36,163 bases of DNA from assembly GCA_963606545.1 (NCBI GenBank), contig CAVCYP010000016.1, positions 1 to 36,163 of the forward strand, given 5' to 3'. The stretch's first letter is position 1. Each line of letters opens with the position of its first letter. The notes under the pieces are model-generated. The model searched no databases. It was given only the letters and a program-made list of their open reading frames with translations, and was not told the DNA's origin. A program made the translations under genes and the position numbers. This DNA comes from UBA9732 sp963606545. Lineage in GTDB: Bacteria; Spirochaetota; Spirochaetia; Sphaerochaetales; Sphaerochaetaceae. Shown here one piece after another: positions 32,744-36,163 of the stretch.

Positions 32744-33778
32744 ATGAAAAAGACTTTAGTAACCGTTTTTATACTTATGGTAGCTTTCCTTTGTGCTACA
32801 CCAGTTTTCAGTGATTCTATTTCAACTCCAATTGTAAGAATCAATTTAATAAAAAACACTGTAATCACTCAGCAACAACTTGATGATGCTGTTACAAGAT
32901 ATAGTGAGGCTTATGGTACAACTTTTGATGCTGCAACTGTTCTTGATGCACTCATTTCTGATGAACTCTTCAAGCAGGGCCTTGAAAGAGATGGCTACAC
33001 TTTAACAGATGATCAGAAAAATCAGCTGCTGGCTTCTCAGAAGTCCAGTATTGAAACCCAACTTGGTTATACTCTTACAGACGATGAATTTGATTCTCTC
33101 TTGCAGTCTCAGCAAGGACTCACCTTAGATGAATATAAGGAATATATTGCAAACCAGTATCTACTTCAGTCTTATGTTTATACTGTAAAAGCAGATATGT
33201 TTGAAAATGTTGCTGAGCCTACTACAAGTGAGATTGAATCTTTCTACAAAAAGAATAAATCTTCCTTCATTAGTGAAGAGAATGTAAAACTTGCTCATAT
33301 TTATATCCAGTTTGGTGAAAGTGCAGAAGATAAAGAAGCAGCTTTTGCAAAAGCAACTGAAATTTATAATCAGATTAAAGCTGGTAAGATTACTTTTGAG
33401 CAAGCGGTTGTAGAGTATTCAGAAGATGATGGATCAAAGGATTCTGCAGGTGAGATTGGCTGGCTTCAGATTACTGATACAGATTCAATGGCTTACATGG
33501 GTGAAAACTTCTTTGATAAAGTTTTTGAACTCAAAGCTGGTGATATAAGTGAAGTCATTGAAAGCCTTGCAGGTTATCATATTGTTAAAGTTTCTGTTCA
33601 TAATGATACTAAGATTTTGGGTCTTGATGATAAGATTTATCCAACCGACTCAACTACTGTTAGAGACTACATTTATGAGTATCTTTATTCTCAGAACATT
33701 AACACAACTTTCCAAGAAGCTTATCTTTCTTTAATTGCAGATCTTAAGGAAGATGCTTCAATTAAATACTTAAAGTAG
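32744..33778 (+). CDS. Exported parvulin-type peptidyl-prolyl cis-trans isomerase (PrsA/SurA-like)
   Basis: The 344-residue product has a signal peptide (ending TPVFS). An N-terminal SurA-like helical chaperone region (about 30-175) starts with STPIVRINLIKNTVITQQQLDDAV. The parvulin domain (about 180-285) shows NVKLAHIYIQF, FEQAVVEYSED, SAGEIGWLQ, KAGDISEVIES and GYHIVKV. A short helical tail follows. It probably folds exported or outer-membrane proteins in the periplasm, fitting the several barrel proteins in this window. GGAG lies 9-12 bases upstream of the ATG. The nusB start is immediately downstream. Confidence 0.9.
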   Translation: MKKTLVTVFILMVAFLCATPVFSDSISTPIVRINLIKNTVITQQQLDDAVTRYSEAYGTTFDAATVLDALISDELFKQGLERDGYTLTDDQKNQLLASQKSSIETQLGYTLTDDEFDSLLQSQQGLTLDEYKEYIANQYLLQSYVYTVKADMFENVAEPTTSEIESFYKKNKSSFISEENVKLAHIYIQFGESAEDKEAAFAKATEIYNQIKAGKITFEQAVVEYSEDDGSKDSAGEIGWLQITDTDSMAYMGENFFDKVFELKAGDISEVIESLAGYHIVKVSVHNDTKILGLDDKIYPTDSTTVRDYIYEYLYSQNINTTFQEAYLSLIADLKEDASIKYLK

Positions 33779-33787
33779 GTGGCATTA

Positions 33788-34234
33788 ATGAAATCAAGGC
33801 ATCTAGCTCGTGCAATAGCAGTTCAGACTCTGTATTCTTTAGATTTTAACAATAAAATCCATGATTATCCTCTTCCTTATTCCCATGGTTTTGCCGGTTA
33901 TACAAAGGAGGAAGAAGAAAATTTAGAGTCAGAAGTAACTCTTTATGCTTCACTTATGATTAATGGAGTTCTTCAACATCTGGATGAGATAGATGAGATT
34001 ATTAATAGATTTTCATCAAAAAGAAGTATTGAAAATATTAGTTTAGTAGATAGAAACATCCTAAGACTTAGCATCTATACTCTTTTGTACTGCAAGGACA
34101 TACATTCTAGTATTGTCATTGACGAAGCTGTTAAGCTTTCCCAAGAATACAGCACTGAAGTCAACTATAGATTCATCAATGGCCTTTTGGACACGGTTGT
34201 GAGGTATTTGCATGATTCTCCTGAAGACAAATGA
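33788..34234 (+). CDS. nusB: Transcription antitermination / rRNA processing factor NusB
   Basis: NusB binds boxA RNA with NusE (S10) in rRNA antitermination. The protein begins SRHLARAIAVQTLYSLDF and ends with the family's helical block DRNILRLSIYTLLYCKD, then VIDEAVKLSQEYSTEVNYRFINGLLDTV. At 148 residues the length is typical. An in-frame GTG at 33779 exists, but the ATG at 33788 has AGGTGG a few bases upstream and matches family starts. The final 23 bases overlap map, suggesting translational coupling. Confidence 0.94.
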   Translation: MKSRHLARAIAVQTLYSLDFNNKIHDYPLPYSHGFAGYTKEEEENLESEVTLYASLMINGVLQHLDEIDEIINRFSSKRSIENISLVDRNILRLSIYTLLYCKDIHSSIVIDEAVKLSQEYSTEVNYRFINGLLDTVVRYLHDSPEDK

Positions 34235-34967
34235 ACAAATTGCAGGAATTAGAGAGTCTTGTCATCTATTATGTCAGCTTTTAGATTCTTTTGAAGGGAA
34301 GGTCCTTCCTGGAATGTCTACAATGGACATTGATAAGATGGCCCATGATTTTATTATTAAACATGGTGGAAAGCCTGCTTTTTTGAATTTTGAAGGTTTC
34401 CCTGGCAGTGCTTGCGTAAGTGTAAATGAAGAGATTATTCATGGCATTCCTAAAAAGAAAAAGATAATTCAAGAAGGGGATATTGTTAGTATTGACCTTG
34501 GAATTAATCTAAACGGTTATTTTTCTGACAGTGCAAGAACCTATATTGTTGGAAAAGTTTCACCTGAAGTTGAAAAACTGGTTAAGGTGACCCGCGAATG
34601 TCTATACAGAGGAATTAGTGTTCTTGATAATCCTCACGCAAGAATTCAAGACATTGGTGCAGCAGTTTTTGAACATGCAGACAAAAATGGTTTTGGCGTT
34701 GTCCGTGAGTATTGTGGCCACGGCGTTGGACTTCATGTTCATGAAGACCCCGAAATTCCAAACTATGTTTGCCGCTATATGCCAAACCCAAGAATCAAGG
34801 AAGGCATGGTAATTGCAATTGAGCCAATGATTAATCTAGGAAACAAGAATATCATTGATATGCCAGACGGCTGGACGGTTATCACTGCAGACCACAAACC
34901 GTCAGCTCATTTTGAGCATACAGTTGCCATCACTGAGAATGGCCCAGAAATTCTGACTCAGCTTTGA
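34212..34967 (+). CDS. map: Methionine aminopeptidase type I
   Basis: MAP removes the initiator methionine from nascent proteins. The metal ligands are all recognisable: the Asp of IVSIDLG, the Asp of YFSDSARTY, the His of CGHGVGLHVHE, the Glu of VIAIEPM and the Glu near the end in HFEHTVAIT. The substrate His lies in EIIHGIP. At 251 residues, without a zinc-finger extension, it is the standard bacterial type Ia. It starts within the nusB 3' end, which supplies its ribosome-binding region. Confidence 0.97.
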   Translation: MILLKTNEQIAGIRESCHLLCQLLDSFEGKVLPGMSTMDIDKMAHDFIIKHGGKPAFLNFEGFPGSACVSVNEEIIHGIPKKKKIIQEGDIVSIDLGINLNGYFSDSARTYIVGKVSPEVEKLVKVTRECLYRGISVLDNPHARIQDIGAAVFEHADKNGFGVVREYCGHGVGLHVHEDPEIPNYVCRYMPNPRIKEGMVIAIEPMINLGNKNIIDMPDGWTVITADHKPSAHFEHTVAITENGPEILTQL

Positions 34968-35019
34968 TTAGCTGAATTTAAATACAACGGGCCATTTGGC
35001 TCAAAAGAGGGGGACCGGA

Positions 35020-35637
35020 ATGAAAGACTTTATTCCACACGACGTTATTAGAGATAGTGCTCTTAAACTCGCCTATAAGATGCATAAAGAAGACGGCTTT
35101 ATTCCAGATGTCATTTACGTCTCCCTCCGCGGCGGCGTTTACATGGCCAACGTCTTCTCTGAATACTTCAAGATGATTTGTCTCAAAGAGCATAGAAGAC
35201 CCGTACTTTACGCCGCAGTTGTGGCTCGTTCCTACACCGTTTTGCGCGACCAAACCCGCGTCCAAGTAGACGGCTGGACCTATTCCCCAGAATATTTGCG
35301 CGCTGGCGACAAAGTCCTTCTTGTAGACGATATCTTTGACACCGGCAACACCGTCAACAAGCTTGCCAGCATCATCATGGACAAAGGAATCCCCCGCGAA
35401 GACCTCAAAATAGCCGTTTACGACTACAAAGTCCCACTTTACAAGGACACCGAACCTCTTCCAATCCAGCCCGATTACTACTGTCGTCGCCACATCCTGA
35501 AATCTCCAGCCGATGAAACTTGGATTCACTACCTCTGCCATGAATACGTTGGACTTACCTCTGAAGAAGTAGACATGCTCTTTACAGACCCAGAAGTCCG
35601 CCGCATCCTCCACGAGACCAGAGGGGATAAAGTTTAA
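35020..35637 (+). CDS. Phosphoribosyltransferase (hypoxanthine/xanthine PRTase-like)
   Basis: This type I PRTase fold of 205 residues has the PRPP-binding signature VLLVDDIFDTGNT at 99-111 and the upstream PPi loop VSLRGGVYMAN. These indicate transfer of phosphoribose to a base, as in purine salvage, but the base cannot be read from motifs. A TTG at 34996 is in frame, but the ATG at 35020 is preferred because AGAGGGGG (35006-35013) lies just before it. The gene is unusually C- and G-rich at third positions, contrasting with nusB and map next to it; this could reflect separate acquisition. It ends at the border of the decayed right-hand region. Confidence 0.85.
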   Translation: MKDFIPHDVIRDSALKLAYKMHKEDGFIPDVIYVSLRGGVYMANVFSEYFKMICLKEHRRPVLYAAVVARSYTVLRDQTRVQVDGWTYSPEYLRAGDKVLLVDDIFDTGNTVNKLASIIMDKGIPREDLKIAVYDYKVPLYKDTEPLPIQPDYYCRRHILKSPADETWIHYLCHEYVGLTSEEVDMLFTDPEVRRILHETRGDKV

Positions 35638-35652
35638 GATCCAAAAAATTAA

Positions 35653-35860
35653 CTTGTTTTAGTACTTGCTCTTGTGTATAGCTTGAAGGCTAATTTCACC
35701 AATCTTGAAACAACATGGACTAATGGCAATTACTGGACTAGCACAGTAGATGACCCTCATAAAGATGCAGCTATTTTTGTTGAATTTAGCAGTAGCAAAG
35801 CAACATATACAAAAAATGAAAAAAGGAAGCAAATGTAGTGCATGCTATCGCAAGGTCAAG
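35653..35860 (+). pseudogene. Truncated and frameshifted Lcl (DUF1566) domain remnant
   Basis: An open segment without a start, bounded by TAA at 35650 and TAG at 35836, encodes LVYSLKANF then TTWTNGNYWTSTVDD and AAIFVEFSS. This is the order of the last third of an Lcl domain: the segment after DWFLPS, the YWSS block and the strand before the end. The expected terminal VRPVRAF is only echoed in another frame (VVHAIARS near 35835-35858), indicating a frameshift. The front two-thirds of the domain are missing; the join lies between the PRTase stop and about 35665. It is a relic of a gene related to the giant lipoprotein's domains, though not a direct recent copy. Confidence 0.65.
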
Positions 35861-35896
35861 GTTGTCGAATGAGTTCTTATTGAGTATCTAACCTTA

Positions 35897-35940
35897 AGCT
35901 CCCTGCTTTAAGCCTGGTGCTAAGCGGGGAGCTCATTTTA
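35897..35940 (+). terminator. Hairpin, possible terminator, between the Lcl relic and the nuclease tail
   Basis: A 12-bp stem with one G-U pair (35897-35908 with 35922-35933, AGCTCCCTGCTT/AAGCGGGGAGCT) has a 13-base loop and is followed by CATTTTA. It probably once ended the Lcl-domain gene. It also lies downstream of the convergent minus-strand ORF. Confidence 0.55.
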
Positions 35941-35969
35941 TAGGCCGAGTTTAAGTTTCAATTGCTGGA

Positions 35970-36163
35970 TTATTTTGCAGAGAGGATTTTATTCACCTCT
36001 TCAGAGGTTAAGCCCGTGCATTTGGTTATCTTTTCAAGTGAGATGTCCATTGAGTGCATGTTTTTGACAATTTGAGCTTCTTTCTCCTTGGCTTTGGCCT
36101 CAGCTTCAGCTCTGCCTTTGGCTTCACCCTCTTCTCTGGCTAATTCGCAGTTTTCTTGCATTA
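35970..36163 (-). CDS. C-terminal tail of a probable Rpn-family (PD-(D/E)XK) nuclease/transposase, partial
   Basis: Only the last 64 or so codons are inside the window; the frame is open to the edge, so the Met at 36159-36161 need not be a start. The visible part is a charged coiled-coil-like stretch (REEGEAKGRAEAEAKAKEKE). A small helical motif follows (VKNMHSMDISLEKITKCTG, then LTSEEVNKIL). This tail is typical of recombination-promoting nuclease (Rpn, PDDEXK_2) proteins that are multicopy in spirochaetes. The catalytic domain is not visible, so the call rests on the tail alone. Confidence 0.5.
   Translation of the reverse strand, partial: MQENCELAREEGEAKGRAEAEAKAKEKEAQIVKNMHSMDISLEKITKCTGLTSEEVNKILSAK

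Noticed and set aside
34978..35613. 211-residue minus-strand ORF opposite the phosphoribosyltransferase
   Set aside because: It is a shadow: the plus strand encodes a complete PRPP-binding motif, while the minus product has no recognisable motif and ends over the plus gene's leader.

Overview
The window looks like a chromosomal segment of a host-associated spirochaete (Spirochaetota, Treponema/Sphaerochaeta side; genus not decidable by eye). The reasons are an AT-leaning, diderm-type gene set with an LptD-like outer-membrane protein, small beta-barrel proteins, spirochaete-style lipoprotein signal peptides, a FlhF GTPase, and Lcl/DUF1566 surface domains. A run of 78 Ns (7939-8016) shows that this is a scaffolded draft assembly, possibly a metagenome bin.

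Layout. Bases 1-1610 hold a minus-strand pair: a small outer-membrane barrel followed by a propeller-like lipoprotein. Bases 1746-4787 hold folD, miaB and a Sir2 deacylase. Bases 4858-10218 encode a roughly 1786-residue lipoprotein made of Cys/His-rich repeats and two Lcl domains. Its promoter has an eight-G tract between a consensus -35 and a near-consensus -10, an arrangement that suggests phase variation. Next come a strong terminator, a Fic AMP-transferase gene whose promoter sits inside an inverted repeat, and a gene-free stretch with two linked palindromes. typA and another outer-membrane barrel follow.

Bases 14581-25034 form a tight operon: ispG, uvrA, lptD-like, phoH, pgpH-like and ybeY. 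They cover isoprenoid synthesis, DNA repair, outer-membrane biogenesis, RNA metabolism, cyclic-di-AMP turnover and rRNA maturation. Downstream is a divergent pair of cell-wall pseudoenzymes: a PBP-like protein without a transpeptidase domain, and a LysM protein whose M23 domain has lost its zinc ligands. They share a 29-bp intergenic region with overlapping -10 boxes. flhF stands alone, away from other flagellar genes. The glycolytic genes gap, pgk and tpiA plus secG follow, with a terminator between gap and pgk. Then come a flavodoxin-like protein, a parvulin prolyl isomerase, nusB, map and a phosphoribosyltransferase.

The right edge is decayed accessory DNA: a broken Lcl-domain fragment, a hairpin, and the C-terminal tail of a probable Rpn-family nuclease that runs out of the window. 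The clearest accessory biology is the giant lipoprotein with its candidate poly-G promoter switch. The fic locus and the pseudoenzyme pair are the next most interesting.
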